Positions 46,458 to 55,344 of a stretch of 64,000 nucleotides of DNA are shown piece after piece (position 1 is the first letter of the stretch; every line of letters begins with the position of its first letter). The notes under the pieces were generated by a model that was not told the DNA's origin, ran no database searches, and saw nothing but the letters and a program-made list of their open reading frames with translations. This DNA is from Allokutzneria sp. NRRL B-24872 (GTDB lineage: Bacteria; Actinomycetota; Actinomycetes; Mycobacteriales; Pseudonocardiaceae), in contig NZ_MUMH01000007.1 in assembly GCF_002155965.1 (NCBI RefSeq), positions 1 to 64,000 of the forward strand, written 5' to 3'. The position numbers and the translations under genes are program-made.

Positions 46458-47381
46458 ATGGCCCGCAACGGCGAACTGAGCGCGGTCGACGGCCGCAACG
46501 TGCTGCACTTCGAGCGCGAGCTGGCGCACCCGGTCGCGAAGGTGTGGCGCGCGATCACCGACCCCGAGCACTCGAAGCAGTGGTTCCCCGCCGCGATGCA
46601 CACCGAGCTGAAGCAGGGCGCCACCATCCTCTTCGTCTTCGAGGGTGATGACGGGGCGCCGACCAAGGGCACGATCACCGACTTCGAGCCGCCGCACCTG
46701 TTCGCCTTCACCTGGGAGGGTGAGGCGCTGCGGTGGGAGCTGCGTGAGAACGGCGACGGCTGCGTGCTCGTCTTCACGCACGCCTTCGACGACCGCGCGG
46801 GCGCCGCGAGCTTCGCGACCGGCTGGGAGGGCTGCCTCACCGCGCTGGAACAGCTCCTCGACGGCCAGGAGATCACCGAAGCCGCTCCCTACGGTCCGCG
46901 CCACGACGAGTACGTGGCCCTGTTCGGCCTGGCACGCGGCGAGCTGCTGGAAACCGAGGACGGCTGGACGGTCCGCTTCGAGCGCAACCTCACCAAGTCG
47001 CAGACCGAGGTCTGGGCCCTGCTGATCGACTCCGCTCCGGAGGTCGGCGCGGAGCCCCCCTTGCGCTTCACCACCGGTTACGTCGAGGTCGGTCCCATCA
47101 CCGCGGTCCAGGAGCGGGAGCTGCTGGAGTACTCGTGGCAGGGCGGCGTCATCCGCTGGGAGCTACGTCAGGGCAACGGCGGCGCGCGGCTGGTTCTCAC
47201 CCAGACCGGGACCTCGGCCCAGGCCGACCAGCGCACGACGGCGCTCGGCGCGTGGCACGTGCACATCGACCTGCTCGCACAGTGGCTGCGCGGCGAGACC
47301 CCGTGCTGGCCAGAAGGACGCGTCGAGGCCCTGGCCGCGGAATACGCGCAGGAGTACACCGAGCAATTGAATCTCGGCTGA
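46458..47381 (+). CDS. Double SRPBCC/AHSA1-domain protein
   Basis: This 307-residue protein contains two START-like SRPBCC domains of the AHSA1 type: FERELAHPVAKVWRAITDPE (about 20-145) and FERNLTKSQTEVWALLIDSA (about 175-295). Both have the strand-helix start and an FTWEGEALRWEL / YSWQGGVIRWEL strand pair, so the second half arose by duplication. Such proteins bind hydrophobic ligands or act as stress chaperone activators. ATG start with GGGACC upstream. Downstream of the ArsR gene. Confidence 0.85.
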   Translation: MARNGELSAVDGRNVLHFERELAHPVAKVWRAITDPEHSKQWFPAAMHTELKQGATILFVFEGDDGAPTKGTITDFEPPHLFAFTWEGEALRWELRENGDGCVLVFTHAFDDRAGAASFATGWEGCLTALEQLLDGQEITEAAPYGPRHDEYVALFGLARGELLETEDGWTVRFERNLTKSQTEVWALLIDSAPEVGAEPPLRFTTGYVEVGPITAVQERELLEYSWQGGVIRWELRQGNGGARLVLTQTGTSAQADQRTTALGAWHVHIDLLAQWLRGETPCWPEGRVEALAAEYAQEYTEQLNLG

Positions 47382-47445
47382 GGTCTACACCCCTCAACCG
47401 ACAGCCTGACCAGGAGTTTCAGCGGAAAACGCTTACTCTGCGGCC

Positions 47446-48384
47446 ATGACGAGCCACCCCACCACGTCCACGCTCGCGGTCGACGTCGTCGACAGCATGG
47501 AACGCGTCTCCGGGGCGTTCCCCGGCTACCGCAGGGCCCACGCGCGCGGCGTGTGCTTCGACGCCACGTTCACGCCGAGCGGTGACGCGGCGGGGCTGAC
47601 CAGCGCGGCCCACCTCCAGCACACGGAGGTGGCCGCGACGGTCCGCTTCTCCAACTCCAACGGCAGCCCGAGCATCCTCGACGGCGCGCGGGCCGGGCGC
47701 GGCATGGCGGTGAAGTTCCACCTGCCGAACGGCACGGCGACCGACCTCGTCGCGGTGAACCTCCCGGTGTTCCTGGCCTCCACTCCGCAGAACTTCCTCA
47801 ACCTGCTGGGAGCACTGGAAAAGGACCCGGTCACCGGCGCGCCCGACCCCGCCAGGCTCGGCGCGTACATCCAACAGAACCCCGAGGCCGCGGCGGGCTT
47901 CCAGGCCGTGGCGACTATGCCGATCCCGGTCAGCTACGGCACGGTCCGCTACTGGGCCATCCACGCGTTCGAGTGGACGAACGCCCAGGGACAGAGCCAG
48001 TTCGTCCGCTACCGCTGGGAGCCCGACACCGGCGTCCAGGATCTGTCCGAAGTGGACGGTCTGGCCCAGGAGCCCGAGTACCTGACCGCAGAACTGGCGC
48101 AGCGCCTCGCGGACGGCCCGGTCGGCTTCACCCTGCACGTTCAGCTGGCCGAGCCGGGCGATCCGACCGACAACGCCACCCGGACGTGGCCCACCGACCG
48201 CGAGGAGATCGTCGCGGGCCGTCTGGAGATCACCGCGCCCGTGGCCGACCAGGCCCACTGGGCCGCCGAGATCTTCGACCCGACCCGCGTCACGGACGGC
48301 ATCGCCCTCTCCGCCGACCCGATCCTGGCGTTCCGCCACGACGCCTACGCGGTCTCCTACGACCGCCGCTCCCACAACGCCTGA
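47446..48384 (+). CDS. SrpA-like catalase-related protein
   Basis: This 312-residue protein belongs to the minimal catalase group: the distal His in RRAHARGVCFDATF, the Asn in FLASTPQNFLNLL and the proximal Tyr in HDAYAVSYDRRSH near the C-terminus. It is shorter than monofunctional catalases and could be a peroxidase or haem esterase. ATG start 64 bases after the SRPBCC gene. No leader peptide is seen. Confidence 0.86.
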   Translation: MTSHPTTSTLAVDVVDSMERVSGAFPGYRRAHARGVCFDATFTPSGDAAGLTSAAHLQHTEVAATVRFSNSNGSPSILDGARAGRGMAVKFHLPNGTATDLVAVNLPVFLASTPQNFLNLLGALEKDPVTGAPDPARLGAYIQQNPEAAAGFQAVATMPIPVSYGTVRYWAIHAFEWTNAQGQSQFVRYRWEPDTGVQDLSEVDGLAQEPEYLTAELAQRLADGPVGFTLHVQLAEPGDPTDNATRTWPTDREEIVAGRLEITAPVADQAHWAAEIFDPTRVTDGIALSADPILAFRHDAYAVSYDRRSHNA

Positions 48385-48525
48385 CCCACCCGCAGCGCCT
48401 GACCTGTCACGCCACCCAGAGCTGCTGCACCGCCCGCGCCGCGACAGCCCTTGAACCGACGCGGAACCTGGACTCACGACGCTGGAACTGGCACGACACC
48501 CGACGGAGGACGAACGCGCGGGGGC

Positions 48526-49419
48526 TCAGCCGCCACAGCCCCCGCATCCTCCACCGCAACCGCCGCCACCACCACAGCTGCTGCCGCCACTGTCACCGCC
48601 ACCACCGCCATCGGAGCCGCCGGACACCGGTGGCGGGGCGTAGGTGAGCGCGTCCTGGATCTGAGCATCGGGGTAGAGCGCCAAGCCGCCGAAGAGCACC
48701 GCCCCAGCAGCGAAGCCGAAGGTGGAGACTCCGACCAGATCCGGCTCGTCCGCGTGGTGGTCATGGCGACCACGCGCCTCAGCGGCGACACGATCCCCGA
48801 GCGCGGTCCGCTTACCAGCCTGAACGCGCCGGGACGCAGCCCGCGCGACCAGCGCGGCGATACCGGCGATCACCACGAGCGGGATCAGGAAACCGACCGG
48901 CCGCGCAGCCGACACCCCGTCAACGACGCGAAGGACTCCGACCGCGCCCACCGCGAGGAACAGCAAGGAGATCCACCGCAGTCGATTCCGTGCCACCGAC
49001 TGCGGCACCAGCAGGCCCCGATCAGCGAGATCGTCCGCGATCGCAGCGCAGGCAGACGATTCCATCGCCCGATCCACGACGGTCCGCGCCCGCACGGTGT
49101 TCGCCTTGTCCAGCACGGCGTTCTCCAGCGGGTCCGACGTGACCCCACCGGAGGTGCGACTCACCACACCGGTGCTGGCGATGCGCAGCCGCCCGTCCGC
49201 GAGCAGCGTGGCCAGCGCGGTCTCCGCGGCACGGCGCGCGCCACCCACCAGGAACGCCAAGTGGTACGGCGGCGGGATCAACGTCCCCACGGGCACACCG
49301 TGCTCACCGGCCCGCCGCTGACGTCGCGCCCAGACGCTGTTCACCAGCAGCACGCCGATGATCAACACGCCGTACAGGGCGAGGAACGCCGGGCCGGAGA
49401 TCCCCCACGAATCGGTCAT
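48526..49419 (-). CDS. TIGR04222-type membrane protein with Cys/Gly tail
   Basis: This 297-residue protein has an N-terminal helix (ISGPAFLALYGVLIIGVLLVN), a helical cytoplasmic part (LAFLVGGARRAAETALATLLADGRLRIA) and two further helices near 150-200, ending with a Gly-rich tail GGSSCGGGGGCGGGCGGCGG with four Cys. It resembles TIGR04222 proteins, in which such tails are common and unexplained. It lies 39 bases downstream of cvnD on the same strand, so it may belong to the conservon transcript. ATG start. Confidence 0.75.
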   Translation of the reverse strand: MTDSWGISGPAFLALYGVLIIGVLLVNSVWARRQRRAGEHGVPVGTLIPPPYHLAFLVGGARRAAETALATLLADGRLRIASTGVVSRTSGGVTSDPLENAVLDKANTVRARTVVDRAMESSACAAIADDLADRGLLVPQSVARNRLRWISLLFLAVGAVGVLRVVDGVSAARPVGFLIPLVVIAGIAALVARAASRRVQAGKRTALGDRVAAEARGRHDHHADEPDLVGVSTFGFAAGAVLFGGLALYPDAQIQDALTYAPPPVSGGSDGGGGGDSGGSSCGGGGGCGGGCGGCGG

Positions 49420-49458
49420 GGTCAGCCACCCCCAGGAGTCGACGGACTCCTGGCGAGG

Positions 49459-50082
49459 CTAACCGGTGACGAGCCGCTCCGGCGCCTCCGTGTCCGAGCT
49501 GTGTCGAGAATCGTGCTGCAGCAACACGTTCTCGATGAGCTCGACCAGAACACCCTTCACCGAAGCGCGGTTGCGGGCGTCGCAGTGCACGATCTTGGTG
49601 TCCGCGGAGACCCCGAGCGCCTCGCGAACCTCCTCGGTCTCGAAGCGGTCGGCGCCGTCGAAGGTGTTGACCGCGACGACGAACGGCATCTCCCGCTCCT
49701 CGAAGTAGTCGATCACCGGGTAGCAGTCCTCGATCCGCCTGGTGTCCACCAGCAGGATCGCGCCGAGCGCACCGTCGGAGACGTCGTCCCACAGGAACGA
49801 GAACCGCTCCTGCCCGGGCGTTCCGAACATGTACAGCACGTAGGAGCTGTCCAGCGTGATGCGGCCGAAGTCGAAGGCGACGGTGGTCGTGCTCTTGTCC
49901 GGGAGCACGGCGGTGTCGTCGACGCCGACCGAGACCTCGGTCATCGCCGCCTCGGTGGTCAACGGCTCGATCTCCGAGATCGCCCCGATGAGCGTCGTCT
50001 TGCCGACGCCGAACCCACCGCTGACAACGATCTTGACCGGCAGCGGGCAGGCCGCCGGGGTGTGCTCAGAGTGCCCGGACAA
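49459..50082 (-). CDS. cvnD: CvnD-like small GTPase of the conservon
   Basis: This 207-residue protein has GGFGVGKTTLIG (P-loop), FGTPGQERFSFLWDD (switch II, DTAGQ replaced), and the VNTFDG specificity loop (NKxD replaced by NTFD), matching the Cvn GTPases. The start is TTG at 50080-50082 by fit to the family N-terminus and an AGAGG ribosome binding site; it overlaps cvnC by 17 bases. Cvn GTPases are regulated by the Roadblock and DUF742 partners. Confidence 0.87.
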   Translation of the reverse strand: MSGHSEHTPAACPLPVKIVVSGGFGVGKTTLIGAISEIEPLTTEAAMTEVSVGVDDTAVLPDKSTTTVAFDFGRITLDSSYVLYMFGTPGQERFSFLWDDVSDGALGAILLVDTRRIEDCYPVIDYFEEREMPFVVAVNTFDGADRFETEEVREALGVSADTKIVHCDARNRASVKGVLVELIENVLLQHDSRHSSDTEAPERLVTG

Positions 50083-50503
50083 GATCTCTGATCCTCTCGA
50101 TGGCGTGACCAGAAAGGGCGGTGGACTCCTGGTGGTCCAGGAGGTTCTCGGCGATGAGGTCGGCGATGAGGATTCGCGCGACGCCGAGGGGGACACCGAT
50201 GCCGGCGGCCACCTCGGCCACGGACAGCGCGCGCTCGGCGCACAGCCGGACGATGCTCAGCCGCTCGAACTCCAGCGCGGAGTCGACGGCGCCGGGCCGC
50301 GCCCGGACCAGGGTGTCCACCCGGAGCCCGCCGGTGCGGGGCGCGGTGCGGCCACCGGTGACGATGAAGGGCCGGACGAAGGAGTCGCCCGCCTCAGCCG
50401 AGCCGGTGGTGACCGGCCCCTGGGGCCGCGCGGCCGACCACGCCTCGCGCGACTCGAGGCCGGGGATCATGCGGGAGTCCGGCAGTCGGGGACCATCGGT
50501 CAT
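50066..50503 (-). CDS. cvnC: DUF742 protein (CvnC)
   Basis: This 145-residue protein carries the DUF742 domain: VRPFIVTGGRT, a winged-helix-like ERLSIVRLCAERALSVAEVAAGIGVPLGVARILIADLI, and a C-terminal AIERIRDL. It is the third gene of the conservon. ATG start overlaps cvnB stop as ATGA. Confidence 0.92.
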   Translation of the reverse strand: MTDGPRLPDSRMIPGLESREAWSAARPQGPVTTGSAEAGDSFVRPFIVTGGRTAPRTGGLRVDTLVRARPGAVDSALEFERLSIVRLCAERALSVAEVAAGIGVPLGVARILIADLIAENLLDHQESTALSGHAIERIRDLVRAL

Positions 50504-50925
50504 AGCGCCAGCTGCCCTCGCAGTTCGGTGATCAACGCCGGGGTGAGCAGGTCGCCTGCGCGCTCGGCGAGCACGGCGATCTCGTAGCCGATCAGGCCGA
50601 TGTCGCAGTCCCGCTCCGTCAGCACGCCGACCGAGCTGCCGTCGCTGATCGAGGAGACCAGCAGGAAGCCCCGCTGCATCTCGATCATGATCAGCTTCAA
50701 GCCCTCGAACTCGTACCGCCGCGCGGCGCTACGGCTGAGGCTGACCAGGCCGGAGACGATCGCGGAGAGCTGGTCGGCCTCCGTCCGGTCCAGGCCACCC
50801 GAGGTCGCCAGCAGCAGCCCGTCCGAGGAGACCGCGACCGCGTCGCGCACGGCGTCGGTGCTGCGGACGAAGTTGGCCAGCAACCAGTTGAACGTCTCGG
50901 GTGTTGTGTTCAGCTCGGCCGTCAC
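50500..50925 (-). CDS. cvnB: Roadblock/LC7 protein (CvnB)
   Basis: This 141-residue Roadblock/LC7-fold protein (FNWLLANFVRSTDAVRDAVAVSSDGLLLATSG, then GLVSLSRSAARRYEFEGLKLIM) is the likely modulator of the small GTPase. GTG start overlaps the cvnA stop by 4 bases. Confidence 0.93.
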   Translation of the reverse strand: MTAELNTTPETFNWLLANFVRSTDAVRDAVAVSSDGLLLATSGGLDRTEADQLSAIVSGLVSLSRSAARRYEFEGLKLIMIEMQRGFLLVSSISDGSSVGVLTERDCDIGLIGYEIAVLAERAGDLLTPALITELRGQLAL

Positions 50926-53285
50926 CTGGGTTCCTCTGCATTCTGGTGTGACACGGGGAGCGGACCGGCCTGGTCCATCGGCGAGTCGCGGGACGCGCGC
51001 TCACCACGCTTGTGGCCGCCCCGGAAGTCCGAGAGCATGCTGCGCACCTGGGCGGGCGTGCGGTCGGTGACCGGGGGCTTGGGCACGGCGCGCACACCGC
51101 GGTTCTGGTTGCTCCCCTGGTTGCGGGGAACGCGTTTGAGCAACCCGTTGCGCGTGCGCTCCCCGCTCGGCCGCTGGTGCTGCGTCACGTTGTCCGGGAC
51201 GGGTTCGGGTTCCAGCACGGCGACCGCCACCGGAGCGGGCACCGGCTCGGCGGACTCAGGAACGGCCTGTGGCGGGATGACGTGCGCCCGCCGGAGAAGT
51301 TCGGGCTCCTCCTCCGCGACGGGGCGCGTCGCGGGGCCGGTCACCAGCAGGGACGTCGGCAGCACGATCCGCGCGGTTACCCCGCTCGCCGGGGACTCGG
51401 CCAGGTTGACCTGGACACCGAGCCGCTTGGCGAGCTGGCCGACCACGTAGTGACCGAGGAAGCGGGTCGGAGCGACCAGGAAGTTCTCCTTGCCCCCGAG
51501 CCGGGTGTTGGCCTTGGCCATCGCGTCGGCGGACATGCCGATGCCGTGGTCGATCACGGCAAGCGTGTAGCCGTTCGGCACGCGGCGGCCGTAGATCTCG
51601 ACCTCCACCTCCGGCGGGGAGAACGACAGCCCGTTCTCGATCAGCTCGGCCAGCATGTGCGCGATCTCCGCGGCCACCGCGCCCGCCACCAACTGGTCGT
51701 CGATCCGCCGGAACACCACCCGGTGGTAGTCCTCGACCTCGGCCAGCGCCGCGCGCACGACGTCGACCGCCGGGAGCGGTTCGGTCCACTGCCGAGGGCT
51801 TGTGGTGCCCGCGAGGACCAGCAGGCTCTCCGCGTTGCGCCGCATGCGGGTGGCGAGGTGGTCGAGCTGGAAGAGGTTGGCCAGCACGGCCGGGTCCAGC
51901 TCCTCCTGCTCCAGGTCGGTGATGAACGCCAGCTGGCGGCGCAGCAGGTTCTGGTTGCGGCGGCCCAGGTTCGCCATGGACTCGCTGGTGTTGCGGCGCA
52001 GCACGGTCTGCTCGTTGGCCAGCGCGAAGGCGGTCGACTGCACGCGGTCCAGCGCACGGGTCACCGAGTGGATCTCCGCTCCCGCCCCCGCTGGCGCCCG
52101 CATCGGCTCGGGCGGTGGTGGTCGTTCGTGCTCCTGAGCGGTCTGGAGCGCGGCGACGGCCTCCGGAAGGCGCCGGGTCGCGATGTCCTCGGCGTCCTCC
52201 GCGAGCACCGCCAGCGGGCCGATGATGGAGCGGTTGGTGTCGACGAACATCCACAGCAGCAGCGCGATCACCAGCAGCACCACGAGGATGACGACGACCA
52301 GCTCCGTCGTGGCCTCGTTCTGCAGCGTGTCGGCGCGTCCCTGGATGTCGTCGGCGACGCTCTGCAGCACGCCCTGGAGCTCGTCGATGTAGGCGGTCAT
52401 CCAGTCGTGGTGCGCGCGGGAGTTGACCCGCTCGGGCAACGCGCCCCCGGAAGCCGCGACCGCGATCCGCTCCGCCTTGGCGATGTCCGCGGCGACCTGT
52501 GTGCTCTGCGCGCGGTCCAACCGCTGCCGCTGGGCCGGCGTGGCCTGGCGGGTGAACTCGGCGAGCGCGACCTGCTTGTTGGCGAGGATGTCGAGGAGCG
52601 TGACGTACTCGTCGTCCCTGAAGCGGTTGCCGGAGGAGTTGAAGATGCCGTTGAGGAACGACCGCTGCTGGCCGGTGCGCTCCTTGGCGTTGGCGAGGGA
52701 GCGCATGGCGAAGAGCCCGTGCTGCAGTTCCCTGTCGTTGATCAGGTTGAAGTCGAGGTAGCCCTGGTTGAGCGCCGCGATGCGCTCGGTGAAGTAGTCG
52801 TGGCTGGCGTTGAAGCCGATCGTCTTCGAGTCGATCTTGCTCCGCGTCGCGGAGAGGTCGCTGAGCCGGTCGAGCATCGGGCGCACCGCCGCGGCGGTGT
52901 CGGCGGGCACCTGGCCGAGGAGCTGGACGACCTCGCGCTGCGCGGCATCGGTGCGGGCCCGGTACTCCTGGAACAGCGGCCCGAACTCGTAGTGGCCGGA
53001 GAGGAACACGCTGCTGATGCCGCGCTCGCGCTGGACCTCGTGCACGAGCCGCTGCACGGTGATCTCGACGGTCACCGATTCGGAGGTGGCGCGGGCGGCT
53101 AAGTCGCGCCGGACGACGGAGGCGACCTCGATGCCCAGCAGGACGACCACGACGGTCAGGCAGAGCGCGAGGATGCGCAGCAGCTTGCCGCGGATGGTGC
53201 CGAAGGGACGGGTCTCGCTCGACGGCGCGGTCACCTGTCTGGGAACGTCGTCGGACCCGGACGACGACCGGTGACCTGCGCTCAC
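50922..53285 (-). CDS. cvnA: Conservon sensor kinase-like protein (CvnA) with NIT domain
   Basis: This 787-residue membrane protein has two membrane helices flanking an extracellular nitrate/nitrite-sensing (NIT) domain (VQRLVHEVQRERGISSVFLSG), a HAMP-like linker, a H-box-like helix LFQLDHLATRMRRNAESLLVLAG, and an HATPase domain with ELIENGLSFSPPEV (N box), DHGIGMS (G1). The C-terminal 130 residues are Pro/Arg-rich. The GTG at 53285 is preferred because GGAGG lies 5 bases upstream. First gene of cvnABCD; no response regulator is adjacent, as is normal for conservons. Confidence 0.92.
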   Translation of the reverse strand: MSAGHRSSSGSDDVPRQVTAPSSETRPFGTIRGKLLRILALCLTVVVVLLGIEVASVVRRDLAARATSESVTVEITVQRLVHEVQRERGISSVFLSGHYEFGPLFQEYRARTDAAQREVVQLLGQVPADTAAAVRPMLDRLSDLSATRSKIDSKTIGFNASHDYFTERIAALNQGYLDFNLINDRELQHGLFAMRSLANAKERTGQQRSFLNGIFNSSGNRFRDDEYVTLLDILANKQVALAEFTRQATPAQRQRLDRAQSTQVAADIAKAERIAVAASGGALPERVNSRAHHDWMTAYIDELQGVLQSVADDIQGRADTLQNEATTELVVVILVVLLVIALLLWMFVDTNRSIIGPLAVLAEDAEDIATRRLPEAVAALQTAQEHERPPPPEPMRAPAGAGAEIHSVTRALDRVQSTAFALANEQTVLRRNTSESMANLGRRNQNLLRRQLAFITDLEQEELDPAVLANLFQLDHLATRMRRNAESLLVLAGTTSPRQWTEPLPAVDVVRAALAEVEDYHRVVFRRIDDQLVAGAVAAEIAHMLAELIENGLSFSPPEVEVEIYGRRVPNGYTLAVIDHGIGMSADAMAKANTRLGGKENFLVAPTRFLGHYVVGQLAKRLGVQVNLAESPASGVTARIVLPTSLLVTGPATRPVAEEEPELLRRAHVIPPQAVPESAEPVPAPVAVAVLEPEPVPDNVTQHQRPSGERTRNGLLKRVPRNQGSNQNRGVRAVPKPPVTDRTPAQVRSMLSDFRGGHKRGERASRDSPMDQAGPLPVSHQNAEEPR

Positions 53286-53557
53286 AAGGACCTCCACCCA
53301 GCCCGGGGCTCCGCGGTCGACCCGCGACTCAAGCTGAACCGTGATACGGCACCGGCTGGCACCGCGCAATCCATCATGCGGCACCGCGAACCCGTCGAAG
53401 AACGCGTCAAACCCCTGTGCTAGAAGCGCGAAAATTCCTCAGTGGACACGCTGTGATCAGCAAGGACATTCCGGACATCACCTGGGCAGACCCGTTGGGA
53501 CAGCCCGGAAAACCTCACCCGTTCGTGCGAGACGAGGGTGGTTGGGCGGATATCGTC
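53286..53557. other. Intergenic region upstream of cvnA
   Basis: This 272-base region should hold the promoter of the conservon. No clear -10/-35 pair or inverted repeat is seen. A short open frame after 53452 is discussed under rejected items. Confidence 0.3.
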
Positions 53558-54202
53558 TCACCGAATGCCGAGGATCTTCACCGGCTTCGCGGGCGCGCCG
53601 TCGAGCGGATCGGTGGGCCCGGGGATGATCCCGTTGGCCACGATGCGGTCCAGCACGCGCATGCCCTTGGTGACCCGGCCCAGCACGGTGTACGCGGGCT
53701 TGATGTTGGCGAAGCTGTGCACGACGAAGAACTGGGATCCGTTGGTGTCAGGCCCGAAGTTGCCCATCGCGACAGTTCCGCGCGGGTAGGTCTCCTTGCC
53801 GGTGACCTCGTCGTCGAACTTGTAGCCGGGACCGCCCTTCTCGGCCGCGTAGACGTCACCGCACTGCAGGACGCCCAACCGAGCGGAGTTCGTCAACCGC
53901 CAGCACCGCGTCTTGTCGTAGAAGCGCTGCCGCGCAAGAGAAAGCAGGTTGTGCACAGCGCACGGTGCGTTGGCGCGGTCGAGTTCGACATCGATCTCGC
54001 CGTAGTTGGTCCTGATGGTCACGTCGACGGTCCCGCGCGCCTTCGCACGCGAGCGTGGCGCGCGGACCGGCTTCGCGGCGGGGTCGTCCGGAGTCGGCGT
54101 GAACACGCACCGGGCGACCGACGCGCTCGCGTGCGCGGGAGCCGCGACCGTCAGCGAGGCGAGCAGGGCAGCAACCACAGCGACAGACCAGCGCTTCCTC
54201 AT
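53558..54202 (-). CDS. Secreted cyclophilin-type peptidyl-prolyl isomerase
   Basis: This 214-residue protein has a signal peptide (RKRWSVAVVAALLASLTVAA, cleavage near AHA-SA) and a cyclophilin domain: YGEIDVELDRANAPCAVHNLLSLA, FYDKTRCWRLTNSARLGVLQCGD, GTVAMGNFGPDTNGSQFFVVHS (with Q-F-F active-site segment) and YTVLGRVTKGMRVLD. The catalytic Arg in the HR motif position reads CWRL. Four cysteines may form disulphides outside the cell. The ATG at 54202 was chosen for the signal peptide. It assists folding of exported proteins. Confidence 0.92.
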   Translation of the reverse strand: MRKRWSVAVVAALLASLTVAAPAHASASVARCVFTPTPDDPAAKPVRAPRSRAKARGTVDVTIRTNYGEIDVELDRANAPCAVHNLLSLARQRFYDKTRCWRLTNSARLGVLQCGDVYAAEKGGPGYKFDDEVTGKETYPRGTVAMGNFGPDTNGSQFFVVHSFANIKPAYTVLGRVTKGMRVLDRIVANGIIPGPTDPLDGAPAKPVKILGIR

Positions 54203-54475
54203 ACGGGCCAACCTAACGAGCCCGCCCCCGAGGGGGAAGGCCACTGAACGGCGCAGCATTCTCCGCAATCGCGGAAATATTGATCGCGCAATCAGTTAAG
54301 GGATGGACGGAGCACTGTAACGACATCCATTTGGATGCATGCACACCCATCGGGATCCCCCTACAATCGTGGCGTTCTTCAGCCCTGCGCAGCGAGAAAG
54401 AACGCCTCAATCACCTGCTACCGCCATATAGGTGACACCCTTCCCCCATGCCCTAAATGCAGCGGAGGTATTTCC

Positions 54476-55108
54476 ATGTTGAGAACCGCGACGGTCGCCG
54501 GTGTGCTGTTATCCCTGCTGGCGGTGCCCTCACCGGCACTGGCCGACGACGCGCCGCCTCCGCCCGGAAAGATCACTGTCGACGTGGTCAGCGTCAACGG
54601 CTCCGGCTGCCCCGCAGGCACCGCCGCGGTGGCGGTCAACCACGACAACACCGCGTTCACCGTGACCTACAGCCGCTACCTCGCCCAGGCGGGCGGGGAC
54701 GCCGACCCGACCGAGATCAGGAAGAACTGCCAGCTCAACCTGAGGGTGAACGTGCCGCAGGGCTTCACCTACGCGGTCGCGCAGGCCGACTACCGCGGCT
54801 ACGCCAACCTGGCGAGCGGCGCCAGCGGCATCGAGCAGGCGAACTACTACTTCACCGGCACCTCGCCGACCGCGCACATCAGGCACACCTTCCGCGGCCC
54901 GTTCAACGACAACTGGCAGGCGACCGACAGGACGGCCATCGCCGATCTGGTCTACGCCCCCTGCGGCGAACAGCGCAACCTGAACGTCAACAGCGAGCTG
55001 CGGGTGAGCAAGGGCAGCTCGACCGGGCACAGCTTCATGTCGATGGACTCCACCGACGGCAGTGTCAACACCATTTATCACTTCGCGTGGAAGAAGTGCG
55101 ACCAGTAA
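54476..55108 (+). CDS. Secreted DUF4360 protein
   Basis: This 210-residue protein has a signal peptide (LRTATVAGVLLSLLAVPSPALA) and a DUF4360 domain: SVNGSGCPAGTAAVAVNHDNTAFTVTYSRYLAQ, CQLNLRVNVPQGFTYAV and ANYYFTG, with four cysteines. Secreted beta-sandwich family of unknown function. The ATG at 54476 has GGAGG 8 bases upstream. Divergent from the cyclophilin gene, and a terminator follows. Confidence 0.88.
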   Translation: MLRTATVAGVLLSLLAVPSPALADDAPPPPGKITVDVVSVNGSGCPAGTAAVAVNHDNTAFTVTYSRYLAQAGGDADPTEIRKNCQLNLRVNVPQGFTYAVAQADYRGYANLASGASGIEQANYYFTGTSPTAHIRHTFRGPFNDNWQATDRTAIADLVYAPCGEQRNLNVNSELRVSKGSSTGHSFMSMDSTDGSVNTIYHFAWKKCDQ

Positions 55109-55128
55109 CCCCGCGAAACGCGCACGGG

Positions 55129-55168
55129 GCGCGGCACTTCCTTCGGGAGTGTCGCGCTCTCCTTTCTT
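55129..55168 (+). terminator. Terminator after the DUF4360 gene
   Basis: GCGCGGCACTTCC (55129-55141), a TTCG loop and GGAGTGTCGCGC (55146-55157) form a hairpin with one bulge and one G-T pair, followed by the T-rich TCTCCTTTCTT. It is the best intrinsic terminator in the window. Confidence 0.75.
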
Positions 55169-55344
55169 CACCTCCAGCAAAGAAACAACGTTTGCATTCA
55201 GCTATTCTTGCCGGGTGACGAACCCCGCGCACGCTGCTGTCCTCTACTAGCTCCGGCGAGCCAGCCCTCCTCCGCGCCACCACGCCCACAGCGGCCGGTG
55301 GCGCGTTTTCAGGCATCGCCGAGCACAGCAGCGGAAACGGACTC

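Noticed and set aside
53452-53580. Possible small gene in the cvnA upstream region (frame reading SKDIPDITWADPLGQP)
   Set aside because: It has a protein-like look and GTG start, but no ribosome binding site and no stop before it runs antisense through the cyclophilin gene.
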